Assembly: GCF_010122465.1 (NCBI RefSeq)
Contig: NZ_WLZY01000007.1
Location: 1-64,000 of the forward strand
Source: Phytoactinopolyspora mesophila
GTDB taxonomy: Bacteria; Actinomycetota; Actinomycetes; Jiangellales; Jiangellaceae
Reading direction: 5' to 3'
Length of the DNA: 64,000 bases
In this document: one piece after another, positions 18,685-27,555 of the stretch
Numbering within the stretch: position 1 is the first letter of the stretch
Layout: each line of letters opens with the position of its first letter
Translations under genes and position numbers: made by a program
The notes under the pieces: model-generated
Database searches by the model: none
Seen by the model: the letters and a program-made list of their open reading frames with translations, nothing else
What the model was told of the DNA's origin: nothing

Positions 18685-19100
18685 GTCACACACAGTGTGG
18701 CACGAGGGAACGCCAGGAGACGAGCTTTGCCGATCGGTTTGCCACAGTTCTCACAGACTCCGTACGTGCCGTCGCTGATGCGGGACAACGCCCGTTCCGT
18801 CTGATTCAGCATCTCCTGATGGCTGGCCGCGAGCGACATCTCATGCTCTCGCTCGAATGCCTTTGAGCCGGTGTCGACCTGGTCTTCGCCGCCGTCGTCG
18901 GTGCTGCGCCGCAACAGCTCAGCGATTTCCATCTCGGCGTCCGCGATCTCCTCTCGCAGCCGCGCAGCCTCGCTCTGCAGCGTTTTGTGAACCTCAGCCA
19001 GTTCGTCAGAGGTCCACGGCTCCTCATCGGTACCGACGACCAGCGCTGCCGCTTGGTCCGCCCTGGACACCGTCTCTGCACTCTCCGTGCGCTCGGTCAT
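18657..19100 (-). CDS. DksA/TraR-type C4 zinc-finger protein
   Basis: A protein of 147 residues from the ATG at 19100; the frame extends upstream, but that part looks non-coding. A coiled-coil of about residues 30-110 (SDELAEVHKTLQSEAARLRE, QEMLNQTERALSRISDG) is followed by the four-cysteine zinc ribbon CENCGKPIGKARLLAFP...CVTC. This is the DksA/TraR/YocK architecture. It may bind RNA polymerase's secondary channel, but the actinobacterial versions are poorly characterised and the acidic tip residues cannot be judged here. The gene overlaps the start of lspA and likely leads an operon with lspA and rluD. Confidence 0.88.
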   Translation of the reverse strand: MTERTESAETVSRADQAAALVVGTDEEPWTSDELAEVHKTLQSEAARLREEIADAEMEIAELLRRSTDDGGEDQVDTGSKAFEREHEMSLAASHQEMLNQTERALSRISDGTYGVCENCGKPIGKARLLAFPRATLCVTCKQRQERR

Positions 19101-19454
19101 TCCGACGCACCCCCTAAGTCTTCCATGTGCCCGCCCACACTTTGTCCGGGTCAGGTGAGGATAGATCCTTCCTGGCTTTCCTTCAATCAGCTCTCCATAC
19201 TCAGCGTTCTCACAGCATGACTGATCAGCCGTCGTTGTTGCCACGAAACAATGCCCATAACCGCCTCACGAGAAACGTGTCAGGTATCACGATCCGCCAG
19301 CGCACATGCTTTGCCCGGTACGTGCACCCGATTGTGGACCCACGCTGTGATGGCGCTCACGCATCGGCCGCCTGAGCCGAATCGGGCCCGTGGTCACAGA
19401 ATTCGGGTGCGCCGATGCCGGTTGCGGCCAGTACACTGTCGGTGCGAGCAGGCG
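19101..19454. other. Divergent intergenic region between the DksA-type gene and the ileS leader
   Basis: No coding region is supported here. It should hold promoters for both directions. A TACACT -10-like hexamer at about 19432 precedes the ileS leader, but I cannot pair it with a convincing -35. Confidence 0.4.
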
Positions 19455-19690
19455 TTGATGAGGCCAGTAGCCCGCGTGGACAGCCATGAGCGAGCCGGGG
19501 ACGGTGTGAGCCCGGTGGCACACATGCCGGTGAACATCACCTCGGAGCCGCCGGAAGAACAGTGCTCGGGCAGCTGTTGCCCGCACCTAGTAGAACCGGC
19601 CGCAGGAAACGAAGTGGGTCATCCGCATCGTGGATGGTCAAAGAGGGTGGTACCGCGGGGTTCGCCTCGTCCCTCTGTCGGGCACCAGCG
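19455..19690 (+). promoter_or_regulatory. T-box riboswitch leader of ileS
   Basis: The near-invariant T-box sequence AGGGTGGTACCGCGG is at 19644-19658. It is followed by a complementary CCCTCT (19671-19676) able to close the antiterminator/antisequestrator against AGAGGG at 19642. The ATC at 19536-19538, inside GGTGAACATCACC, is a plausible isoleucine specifier codon. There is no U-tract after the stem, and the ileS Shine-Dalgarno GGAGG (19693-19697) follows at once. This fits the translation-controlling T-boxes known before actinobacterial ileS. Uncharged tRNA-Ile would expose the ribosome binding site. The 5' boundary is approximate. Confidence 0.9.
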
Positions 19691-19708
19691 ACGGAGGAAA
19701 CCACCACG

Positions 19709-22700
19709 ATGAGCGACGCCAGCACCCGGCCCTCGCCGGACGGAGCGGCCACCGGTCCGGCGCACACCACGGATTCCGCGGCTGACCAGGTCACCGGCAA
19801 CCAGTCCTACCGGCCGGTCCCGGGTCAGGTCGATCTGCCGGCCTTGGAACACGAGATCCTGGCTTTCTGGCGCGACCACGACATCTTCAGCCGAGCGCTC
19901 AAATCGAGCGAGGGCAAGCCGACGTGGATGTTCTACGAGGGACCGCCCACGGCCAACGGCACGCCTGGGACCCACCACATCGAAGCTCGGGTGTTCAAGG
20001 ACGTGTTTCCGCGTTACCGCACCATGAAGGGCTACCACGTGCCCCGCAAGGGCGGCTGGGACTGCCACGGCCTGCCGGTGGAGATCGCGGTCGAGAAGGA
20101 GCTCGGCCTTTCGTCGAAGACCGAGATCGAGGCATACGGAGTCGCCGCGTTCAACGACAGGTGCCGCGAATCCGTTCAGCGCCACGTCGGCGCATTCGAA
20201 GAGATGACCGAGCGGATGGGCTACTGGGTGGATACCACCCGGCCCTACCGCACCATGGACTCCTCCTACGTGCAGAGCGTCTGGTGGTCGCTGAAGAAGA
20301 TCTTCGATGCCGGGCTGCTGGTCGAGGACCACCGGGTCGCGCCATTCTGCCCACGCTGCGGCACCGCCCTGTCGTCGCACGAGCTCGCCCAGGGCTACGA
20401 GACCGTCGCCGACCCGTCGGTCTTCGTCCGGCTCCCACTGACTTCCGGGCCGCTCGACGGCGAGGCATCCCTGCTGGTCTGGACCACCACACCGTGGACG
20501 TTGGTCTCCAACACCGCCGTAGCGGTGCATCCCGACGTCACGTACGTAGCCGCGACGAACGGCGACGAGACGCTCGTCGTCGCCGAGCCGCTGTTCGAGG
20601 CCGTGCTGGGTGAAGGCTGGACCGCCACCGCCCGGTTCTCCGGCACCGAGATGGAGTTCTGGAACTACCAGCGCCCGTTCGAACTGGTTGACATCGCAGC
20701 CGACGGTCAGCCTGCCAACCATGTGGTGGTCGACGACTACGTCACCACCGCGGACGGCACCGGCTTGGTCCACCAGGCTCCCGCCTTCGGCGCGGACGAC
20801 CTACGCGTCTGCAAGCGCTACGGACTGCCCGTCGTCAATCCCATCGAGCCCGACGGCACGTTCAGCGCCGACGTTCCGCTGGTGGGCGGTCAGTTCTTCA
20901 AACACGCTGACACCGCGCTCACCCACGACCTCGAGCAACGCGGGCTCATGTTCCGGCACACCACCTACGAACACGAGTATCCGCACTGCTGGCGCTGCCA
21001 CACGCCCCTGCTGTACTACGCCCAGCCGTCCTGGTACATCCGGACCACGCAGTTCAATGATGCGCTGCTGCGCGAGAACGAGAAGACGAACTGGTATCCG
21101 GAGACCATCAAGTGGGGCCGCTACGGCGAGTGGCTGCGCGGCAACGTCGACTGGTCGCTGTCCCGCAACCGTTACTGGGGTACGCCGCTGCCGGTGTGGC
21201 GTAACGACGACGACCCTTCGCACCTGGTGTGTGTCGGCTCCCTGGCCGAGTTGTCCGAGCTGGCCGGCGAAGACCTGTCCGAGCTGGACCCGCATCGTCC
21301 GTACGTCGACGACGTCACCTTCACCCTGCCAGGTGTCGCCGGAACGTTCCGGCGTGAGCCGTACGTTATCGACGCCTGGTACGACTCCGGCTCCATGCCG
21401 TTCGCGCAATGGGGGTACCCGCACGAGCCGGGCAGCGAGCAGATGTTCGCCGACACGTACCCGGCGCAGTTCATCTGCGAGGGCATCGACCAGACCCGAG
21501 GCTGGTTCTACACGCTGATGGCCGTGGGAACGGCTGTCTTCGGCCGCTCGTCCTACGAGAACGTGCTGTGCCTGGGCCTGCTCCTGGCCGAGGACGGGCG
21601 GAAGATGTCCAAACATCTCGGCAACATCCTGGAACCCATCCCGCTGATGGACGACCACGGCGCGGACGCGGTGCGCTGGTTCATGGCCGCCAGCGGTTCG
21701 CCGTGGCAGGCTCGAGGGATCGGGCCGGGCGTACTCGGCGAGATCGTTCGTAAGGTGTTGCTCACCTACTGGAACACCGCGTCGTTCCTGTCGCTGTATG
21801 GACGGACCTCGTCGTGGGCACCGGCCGACGGCGCGCCGGAGCCGGCCGACCGGCACGTGCTAGACCGCTGGGCGCTCAGCGAGCTGAACCGGCTCGTCGC
21901 CGACGTCGACACCGCGTTGGAGAACTTCGACACACAGCGTGCCGGCGCTCGGCTGGCCGGATTCATCGACGACCTGTCGAACTGGTACGTCCGCCGCTCC
22001 CGGCGCCGGTTCTGGGACGGCGATCCGGCCGCCCTCGCGACGCTGCACGAGTGCGTCGAAAAGCTGACTCGCCTGCTCGCGCCCATGGTCCCGTTCATCA
22101 CCGAGCGGGTGTGGCAGGACCTCGTCGTCGCAGTGGATCCGGACGCGCCGGAGTCGGTGCACCTGGCCGCGTGGCCGCAAGCCGATCCCGGTGTCGTCGA
22201 CATCCAGCTTGCCGACGAGGTCGCGCTCACGCGCCGCCTGGTGGAGCTGGGCCGCGCCGCTCGCGCGGAGTCGAAAGTCCGGACCCGCCAGCCGCTGGCT
22301 CGTGCTCTGGTGGGCGCATGGGGCTGGGAGTCGCTGCGTGGCGAGCTTCGCGCTGAGATCGCCGACGAGCTCAACGTCGCCGAGGTCACCTCGTTGAGCG
22401 CGGCCGGCGCCTCCGCCGACTCCGCCGACGCACTGCTGGACGTTTCGGCCAAGGCCAACTTCCGTTCCCTGGGGCGCCGGTTCGCCAAAGACACTCCGAA
22501 GGTGGCGGCGGCGGTGTCCGAGGCCGACGCCGAGGCTCTGGCGTCGGCGCTGCGCTCGGAGGGCTCGGTGACCATCCCCGTGGCAGAAGTGGGCGAGGTG
22601 ACGCTGGAACCGGACGACGTCGTTGTCACTGAAACGCCACGGGAAGGCTGGGCCGTCGCCCGTGAAGGTGAGACCGTCGCGCTCGATCTGACGCTCACCG

Positions 22701-22984
22701 ACGAGCTGGTCCGGGCCGGACTGGCGCGGGAGGCGATCCGGCTGGTCCAGGAGGCACGCAAACAGAGCGGCTTCGATGTCGCCGACCGCATCGAGCTGGC
22801 ATGGTCGGCGGCCGAGAGCTCCGGTCAGCTCGCCGAAGCGTTGAGCGAACACCAGGCGCTGCTGGCCGACGAGGTCCTCGCGGTCGCCGTGCACAGCGAT
22901 CTCGACGCGCTGCCGGACGAACCCGACCACACCGACCGGGACCTCGGCCTCACCTTCCGCCTCCGCCGCGCCGCCTCCAAATGA
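19709..22984 (+). CDS. ileS: Isoleucyl-tRNA synthetase
   Basis: A class Ia synthetase of 1091 residues that charges tRNA-Ile with isoleucine. The HIGH-type motif is represented by GTPGTHHIEAR near residue 90, replacing the canonical last residues as in other actinobacterial/eukaryotic-type IleRS. The KMSKS loop is DGRKMSKHLGNIL near residue 632. The CP1 editing domain (TTTPWTLVSNTAV) is near residue 265. The length, an early WYDSG block and the C-terminal region fit the long IleRS type 2 clade. ATG 19709 is preceded by CGGAGGAAACC just after the T-box. The stop codon TGA (22982-22984) lies inside repeat element B. Confidence 0.97.
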   Translation: MSDASTRPSPDGAATGPAHTTDSAADQVTGNQSYRPVPGQVDLPALEHEILAFWRDHDIFSRALKSSEGKPTWMFYEGPPTANGTPGTHHIEARVFKDVFPRYRTMKGYHVPRKGGWDCHGLPVEIAVEKELGLSSKTEIEAYGVAAFNDRCRESVQRHVGAFEEMTERMGYWVDTTRPYRTMDSSYVQSVWWSLKKIFDAGLLVEDHRVAPFCPRCGTALSSHELAQGYETVADPSVFVRLPLTSGPLDGEASLLVWTTTPWTLVSNTAVAVHPDVTYVAATNGDETLVVAEPLFEAVLGEGWTATARFSGTEMEFWNYQRPFELVDIAADGQPANHVVVDDYVTTADGTGLVHQAPAFGADDLRVCKRYGLPVVNPIEPDGTFSADVPLVGGQFFKHADTALTHDLEQRGLMFRHTTYEHEYPHCWRCHTPLLYYAQPSWYIRTTQFNDALLRENEKTNWYPETIKWGRYGEWLRGNVDWSLSRNRYWGTPLPVWRNDDDPSHLVCVGSLAELSELAGEDLSELDPHRPYVDDVTFTLPGVAGTFRREPYVIDAWYDSGSMPFAQWGYPHEPGSEQMFADTYPAQFICEGIDQTRGWFYTLMAVGTAVFGRSSYENVLCLGLLLAEDGRKMSKHLGNILEPIPLMDDHGADAVRWFMAASGSPWQARGIGPGVLGEIVRKVLLTYWNTASFLSLYGRTSSWAPADGAPEPADRHVLDRWALSELNRLVADVDTALENFDTQRAGARLAGFIDDLSNWYVRRSRRRFWDGDPAALATLHECVEKLTRLLAPMVPFITERVWQDLVVAVDPDAPESVHLAAWPQADPGVVDIQLADEVALTRRLVELGRAARAESKVRTRQPLARALVGAWGWESLRGELRAEIADELNVAEVTSLSAAGASADSADALLDVSAKANFRSLGRRFAKDTPKVAAAVSEADAEALASALRSEGSVTIPVAEVGEVTLEPDDVVVTETPREGWAVAREGETVALDLTLTDELVRAGLAREAIRLVQEARKQSGFDVADRIELAWSAAESSGQLAEALSEHQALLADEVLAVAVHSDLDALPDEPDHTDRDLGLTFRLRRAASK

Positions 22985-23263
22985 TCATGTTTGGTGGGTT
23001 TTCTCTTGCGTCACCATGTCTGCAGGCATGGTGACGCAAGAGAAACACCGGTCACGCAGGCGTACCAACCACGCTCGGTAGCCCGTCCGCGACGACGGCC
23101 CGGCTCCCGGGCGGGGCCTGAGACAGGTGGGCGCGCGCCACGCACGCGCCCACCCTGCCTTGGCTCGCACGAGCGCCCGCCCCGGCGTTACCAGGACTGC
23201 TCGCGCATCAACAGGTCTGCAGGCATAGCAGGGCACGAGGAAACCCACCAAACATGATCATTT
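22979..23263. repeat. TGATCATGTTTGGTGGGTTT palindromic element, copy B (composite, 285 bp)
   Basis: Outer 27-bp inverted arms (22979-23005 and 23237-23263) differ at one position and match copies A and C. Just inside the left arm is a perfect 18-bp hairpin (23001-23018 with 23027-23044, loop TCTGCAGG) like the one in copy C. Near the right arm is a second TCTGCAGGCAT (23215-23225). It therefore looks like two elements flanking about 150 bp of GC-rich filler. Mirror-image 88-codon frames on both strands follow from the inverted ends and are unlikely to be genes. It lies between the convergent ileS and gdh genes and provides the ileS stop codon. Confidence 0.85.
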
Positions 23264-23271
23264 AGGTGGGG

Positions 23272-24516
23272 TTAGAGGTAGCCGCGGAGCTTCGCAGCGC
23301 TGGCGACGCGTTCCACACCGATCTGGAAGGCGGCCTGGCGCGGCGTGATATTGCCAGCCGCGGCGGCCCGCTCCTTGACGGCGGTATACGCCGCCACCAT
23401 GTGACGGCGCAGCTGCTCGTTCACCTGCTCTTCAGTCCACTTGAATTCTTGCAGGTTCTGTGTCCACTCGAAGTAGGAGACAGTAACCCCGCCGGCATTC
23501 ACCAGGATGTCCGGCTGAACTTCGATGCCGCGGTCAGCCAGGATGTCGTCAGCGGCCGGGGTGACCGGATGATTGGCTGCCTCCAAGACCAGGCGGGCGC
23601 GGATCTGGTCCGCATTGTCCGACCGGATCGCCTCACCGAGGGCCGCCGGAATCAGGACCGTGACGTCGAGGGTGAGGAGCTCGTCGTTGTCGATGAAGTC
23701 GGTACCGGGCGTGCCCACGACACTGCCGCTCTCGCGAACATGCGTGTCCACGGCGTCGAGATCAAGACCTCCCGGGGCGTAGATGCCACCACGAACGTCG
23801 CTGACCGCAACCACCCGGAAGCCCTCGGCGGCGGCGAGCCGGGCAGCCCAGGAGCCGACATTGCCGTAGCCCTGAATCGCGACCGTTGTCTCCGCGGCGT
23901 CCCAGCCGCGGTGGGCAGCAACCTGTTCCAGGATCATCACCGTGCCACGTCCGGTAGCAGCGGCCCGCCCATGAGAACCGCCGAGCTCCACCGGCTTCCC
24001 AGTGACGATCGCTGGCGTATGGCCGCTTTTGCGACCGTATTCATCCATCATCCACGCCATGGTCTGAGCGCTGGTGTTCATGTCGGGCGCCATGATGTCC
24101 CGCCGCTCCCCGATCACATAGCTGACCTGGGACAGGTACCTGCGCGTCAACCGTTCCAGCTCAGCGCCGGGCAGGGTGGCGGGGTCAACCTGCACCCCAC
24201 CCTTGGCACCCCCGAACGGCACATCGACCAGAGCCGTCTTCCAGGTCATCAACGACGCCAGTGCCCGTACCTCGTCGAGATCGGCGTCCTGGTGATAGCG
24301 CACGCCGCCCTTGTAGGGACCACGTGCGCCGTTGTGCTGGACCCGGTACCCGTAGACGATCCGGGTGGAGTTGTCAGCGGTACGTACCGGAACCTGCACC
24401 CGGATCTCGCGATACGTGCCGGAGAGAAGCTCGCGCGTGGAGTCGTTCAGCCCTAGTTGATCAGCTGCCCGGTGAAAGGAGTCGGTGACGGCCTGAAACG
24501 CCGACGGCTTGGTCAA
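23272..24516 (-). CDS. gdhA: Glu/Leu/Phe/Val dehydrogenase, probable glutamate dehydrogenase
   Basis: An amino-acid dehydrogenase of 414 residues, typical of hexameric GDH. It interconverts glutamate and 2-oxoglutarate plus ammonia. The substrate-binding region GPYKGGVRYHQD is near residue 66, and the active-site Lys region VPFGGAKGGVQVDP is near residue 100. The Rossmann motif VAIQGYGNVGSWAARLAAAEG is near residue 215. Coenzyme preference cannot be fixed by eye. It lies 12 bp downstream of divIVA on the same strand, so it may be read through from that gene. It converges on ileS with repeat B between them. Confidence 0.93.
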   Translation of the reverse strand: MTKPSAFQAVTDSFHRAADQLGLNDSTRELLSGTYREIRVQVPVRTADNSTRIVYGYRVQHNGARGPYKGGVRYHQDADLDEVRALASLMTWKTALVDVPFGGAKGGVQVDPATLPGAELERLTRRYLSQVSYVIGERRDIMAPDMNTSAQTMAWMMDEYGRKSGHTPAIVTGKPVELGGSHGRAAATGRGTVMILEQVAAHRGWDAAETTVAIQGYGNVGSWAARLAAAEGFRVVAVSDVRGGIYAPGGLDLDAVDTHVRESGSVVGTPGTDFIDNDELLTLDVTVLIPAALGEAIRSDNADQIRARLVLEAANHPVTPAADDILADRGIEVQPDILVNAGGVTVSYFEWTQNLQEFKWTEEQVNEQLRRHMVAAYTAVKERAAAAGNITPRQAAFQIGVERVASAAKLRGYL

Positions 24517-24528
24517 CCGGATCCCTCG

Positions 24529-25392
24529 TCAGCGCTGGTCGTCGTCGAGCAGGCTCGCAACAGAGCGCAACGAACCACCGGTCTGCGTGGTGGAGGTGTT
24601 CTCGTTGCCTCCGCCGCCCGGACGCGCCGGCTGCTGACCGGTGTTGTTCGGGACCGGCCGCTGCGGCTGCTGTGGCTGCTGTGGCTGCTGTTGTTGAGCC
24701 TGGGCGGCGGCGATCTCCGCCTCCGCGCGCTCGTCGTCGCTGGCACCGCCGACCTCGAGCTTACGAAGCTCGTTCTCCAGGTACGACTTGAGCCGGCTGC
24801 GGTACTCGCGCTCGAAAGCACGTAGACCTTCCAGCTGCCGCTCCAGGTCGGCGCGCTCGGTCTCCAGCTTGCCGAAGACCTGGGCACGACGCTTCTGGAC
24901 TTCCTGGTCGATCGACTCAGCCCGCTGCCGAGCATCCTGCTCGAGCTTGGCAGCCTTGGCCTTCGTCTCGGAATCGAGCTTCTCCGAGCGGCTTCGAGCC
25001 TCGCCCATCAGGCGATCGGCTTCAGCCTTGGCATCGGCTACCAGCTCATCAGCGGTCTTCTGCGCCAGGGCGAGAACCTTGGCGGCAGCGTCGCTGGGCT
25101 GGGCACCAGGTGCCCCTCCTCCGGCCGTGACAGCTGGAGGAGCCGAAGTTGGAGGAGCCTTGGGCGCCTCAACCTGGCGTGGTGGCTGGACTGGTTCGGC
25201 TGAACCAACGGCCCCGGCTCCGCGGGTTACCGCGGCGAGCTTGTCTCGAAGCTCGTCGTTCTCGCGCTGTAGGCGCGCGATCTCAGCCTCGACCTCGTCC
25301 AGGAACTCATCCACCTCCTGCATGTCGTAACCTTCACGCAGGCGGACAGTCGTGAACTCTTTGTTCTGGACAGCCTCGGGCGTCAGTGGCAT
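24529..25392 (-). CDS. divIVA: DivIVA/Wag31 polar growth and cell-division scaffold
   Basis: The polar coiled-coil protein that directs apical cell-wall growth in actinobacteria. It has 287 residues from ATG 25392, which has GAGGTGACGTT just upstream; the open frame begins 12 codons earlier. The conserved N-terminal membrane-binding module is MPLTPEAVQNKEFTTVRLRE and YDMQEVDEFLDEVE. A Pro/Ala-rich linker (about residues 65-100) separates it from a long Lys/Glu-rich coiled coil (about 105-225). The C-terminal tail is glutamine-rich and low-complexity (QQQQPQQPQQPQ), then glycine-rich. Its place at the end of the dcw region after yggT is conserved. Confidence 0.95.
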   Translation of the reverse strand: MPLTPEAVQNKEFTTVRLREGYDMQEVDEFLDEVEAEIARLQRENDELRDKLAAVTRGAGAVGSAEPVQPPRQVEAPKAPPTSAPPAVTAGGGAPGAQPSDAAAKVLALAQKTADELVADAKAEADRLMGEARSRSEKLDSETKAKAAKLEQDARQRAESIDQEVQKRRAQVFGKLETERADLERQLEGLRAFEREYRSRLKSYLENELRKLEVGGASDDERAEAEIAAAQAQQQQPQQPQQPQRPVPNNTGQQPARPGGGGNENTSTTQTGGSLRSVASLLDDDQR

Positions 25393-25437
25393 AACGTCAC
25401 CTCGAATGTGAGCAGCGTCGTGAGTCACCGTACCGCG

Positions 25438-25725
25438 TCATCCCATCGATGCGACAACCGACTGGGCAATTCGCACCAGGATGATGAGCACAATGAACGC
25501 CAGGTCAATAGCAACCGAACCGATCCGGAGCGGCGGGATCACCCGTCTGAGCAGCCGAAGTGGAGGGTCGGTCACTGTGTACACGGCCTCCAACACTACA
25601 AGCAACGGGCCTTTCGGCTGCCACTCGCGTGCGAAGACCTGGATCCAGTCGACCACCAGACGGACCAGCAGGGCGATGAAGAAGAGCCATAGTGCTATCG
25701 ACAAAGGCTGGGTAATGACCGACAC
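25438..25725 (-). CDS. yggT: YggT family membrane protein
   Basis: A small integral membrane protein of 95 residues. Two hydrophobic helices lie near residues 7-28 (LSIALWLFFIALLVRLVVDW) and 66-90 (GSVAIDLAFIVLIILVRI), separated by a conserved loop (VYTVTDPPLRLLRRVIPPLR). It is single-repeat size, as in actinobacteria. The function is not settled; genetic context links it to cell division and osmotic stress. It lies between sepF and divIVA in the conserved order. Confidence 0.92.
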   Translation of the reverse strand: MSVITQPLSIALWLFFIALLVRLVVDWIQVFAREWQPKGPLLVVLEAVYTVTDPPLRLLRRVIPPLRIGSVAIDLAFIVLIILVRIAQSVVASMG

Positions 25726-25823
25726 GGGATCCGAACCTACCTGACGAAGGTTCCGTGTGCTGCCACCGGCACCCGTCTGTTGGCTTTTCTGGCTTCTGGT
25801 AGCACTGCTGATACATCAATTGA

Positions 25824-26351
25824 TCAACTCTGGTTGAAGAACGCGCCGTCGGCGATGCGCGCCTTGTCCTCCGCTGTGACCTGCACATCTGCAGGTGTCA
25901 GCAAGAACACCTTCGCCGTGATCCGGTCGATACTCCCCCGCAGCCCGAAGATCAGCCCGGCAGCGAAATCGACCAGACGCTTGGCGTCAACGTCATCCAT
26001 CTCCGATAGGTTCATGATGACTGGGACGCCGTCACGGAAGTGTTCACCCAACGTCCGTGCTTCGTTGTACGTACGTGGATGAAGCGTGGTGATGCGCGCT
26101 TCCCGGGCAGCAGGCGCCGACCGCGGCGTGGCCATTGGCCGGCGATCCGCCAAGGACGAGACAGTTGCCGAATGCTCCCGTTCACGCCTGGCGGGCGGCC
26201 GCTCTACCTCCTGAGGCTCGTATGCCTCGGGCGCGTCTTCTTCGTACTCCCGCTCATATTCATCGGCGTATTCATCGTATTCGTCCTCGTAGCGGTCCCG
26301 GTCCTCCACGAGGCCGAGGTAGACCGCAACCTTGCGCATTGCGCTGGCCAT
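25824..26351 (-). CDS. sepF: Cell division protein SepF
   Basis: A membrane-anchoring partner of FtsZ, which is especially important in actinobacteria lacking FtsA. It has 175 residues. An N-terminal amphipathic anchor ([13 protein letters not shown]) is followed by a very acidic Tyr/Glu linker (about residues 18-50) and the compact C-terminal SepF domain from about 85 ([42 protein letters not shown]). There is no FtsA in the cluster, consistent with SepF filling that role. Upstream is a 373-bp gap where yggS is normally found. Confidence 0.95.
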   Translation of the reverse strand: MASAMRKVAVYLGLVEDRDRYEDEYDEYADEYEREYEEDAPEAYEPQEVERPPARREREHSATVSSLADRRPMATPRSAPAAREARITTLHPRTYNEARTLGEHFRDGVPVIMNLSEMDDVDAKRLVDFAAGLIFGLRGSIDRITAKVFLLTPADVQVTAEDKARIADGAFFNQS

Positions 26352-26724
26352 GCTCTCAAGTCCTCCGCACTAGTGGTGGACGGTCTCTACCTTGCACATC
26401 TCTGACACTAGCTCCAACCACCGCCGTGGACGAGTATTGCGCGACACGACACGCACGGTGTGTCGCCAGATGCTGGTGATACGTGTCGGCTCAGCAGTGA
26501 TCACTGGGACCAATGCGTTCAATGAGACCGCTCGCGACGGCCTGACGCATCACCAAACGCCGCAGAATGGCCGATAGCAGTACGTTTCATCATCGGGCGA
26601 GAAATCCGTAGGCGTTCCTCGGGCCGACGGCTCAGCCGGCTTTCTCAGAGCGCCCAGCGTGGTGGGTCTCGATCCCGTCCGGACGGCCCCGTCCCGTCAT
26701 CCCGCACACGGGGTTGACGGGGCA
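26352..26724. other. Gene-free gap between pgeF and sepF where yggS is usually found
   Basis: No open frame with PLP-binding YggS/PROSC features is visible on either strand. The only frame, a 61-codon one on the plus strand, lacks recognisable content. The region probably holds the sepF promoter and the pgeF terminator hairpin. Confidence 0.6.
26686..26723 (-). terminator. Hairpin immediately after pgeF
   Basis: GCCCCGTC (26686-26693) pairs perfectly with GACGGGGC (26716-26723), 2 nt beyond the pgeF stop. There is no clear U-tract, as is common for actinobacterial terminators, so its activity is uncertain. Confidence 0.45.
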
Positions 26725-27498
26725 CTAGGCGGCGAGCCAGGTGATTCCGGCGAAACGCCCGGTGATCCGGTCGCGCCGATACGAGAAGAACTCCTCGTGC
26801 TCGACAGTGCAGGGCCGCACGTCAGGCTTCCACGGCCCCTCCTCGAGCCGCACCCCCGCGTCTCGCAACTGCGCCGTCACACCAGCCGGGACGTCCAGTG
26901 CCGCAGTCCCCCATCGCGTGGTCGCCCACGACGACGGAACGGCCTCGGCGACTTCGGCTCGCAGGCTCTCCGGCACCTCGTAACACCCCCCGCAGACCGC
27001 CGGCCCGACGTGCCCCACCAGCTGCTGGGCGCCGAGGCGATACATGGTGTCGGTCACGGCCGCGACGACACCAGCCGCCATGCCCGGCCGGCCCGCGTGC
27101 GCAACCGCTGCGACTCCCGCCGCCGGGTCAGCCAGCAAGACCGGCACACAGTCGGCCACCAGCACCGCGAGAGCGAGGCCCGGCCGTGTCGTCACCATCG
27201 CGTCAACCTCGGGCGGTGGTACGTCAGTGGGCCATGGTCCGTCGATGACGGCTACGTCGGCGCCATGCACCTGGTTCATGTAGACCACGTTCTCGGTGCG
27301 GAGTCCGAGGTGCGCGGCCAGTGCGCTGCGGTTCTTCTCGACGGCAGCGGGATCGTCGCCGACGTGCCGGGCAAGGTTGAGCTGGTCGAACGGAGCCGCA
27401 CTCGAGCCACCAGTGCGATCGGTGAAGGCGAACGAGGCGGCACCGTGGGTGCTGAAATGGGCGATCACGCTTCCATCCTGCCCGATCCGTGCCGGCAC
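26725..27498 (-). CDS. pgeF: Peptidoglycan editing factor PgeF (multicopper polyphenol oxidase/laccase-domain family)
   Basis: A protein of 257 residues of the YfiH/DUF152 family. The conserved His and Cys ligands are visible in NQVHGADV, VADCVPVLLADP and VAHAGRPGMAAG. In E. coli the family prevents misincorporation of serine into peptidoglycan stem peptides; adenosine-cleaving activities are also reported. Its location directly after ftsZ is conserved. A 135-bp spacer containing palindromic element copy 2 separates it from ftsZ. Confidence 0.9.
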   Translation of the reverse strand: MPARIGQDGSVIAHFSTHGAASFAFTDRTGGSSAAPFDQLNLARHVGDDPAAVEKNRSALAAHLGLRTENVVYMNQVHGADVAVIDGPWPTDVPPPEVDAMVTTRPGLALAVLVADCVPVLLADPAAGVAAVAHAGRPGMAAGVVAAVTDTMYRLGAQQLVGHVGPAVCGGCYEVPESLRAEVAEAVPSSWATTRWGTAALDVPAGVTAQLRDAGVRLEEGPWKPDVRPCTVEHEEFFSYRRDRITGRFAGITWLAA

Positions 27499-27555
27499 AC
27501 ACCTAACTGCGCTTCGCGATCAACCGCAGATCGGCCGACCTCGCCCAGCGGTGAA

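Noticed and set aside
22985-23257. Two overlapping 88-codon frames on opposite strands in repeat B, both starting MVGF
   Set aside because: They arise because the element ends are inverted copies of one another; there is no ribosome binding site or family similarity.
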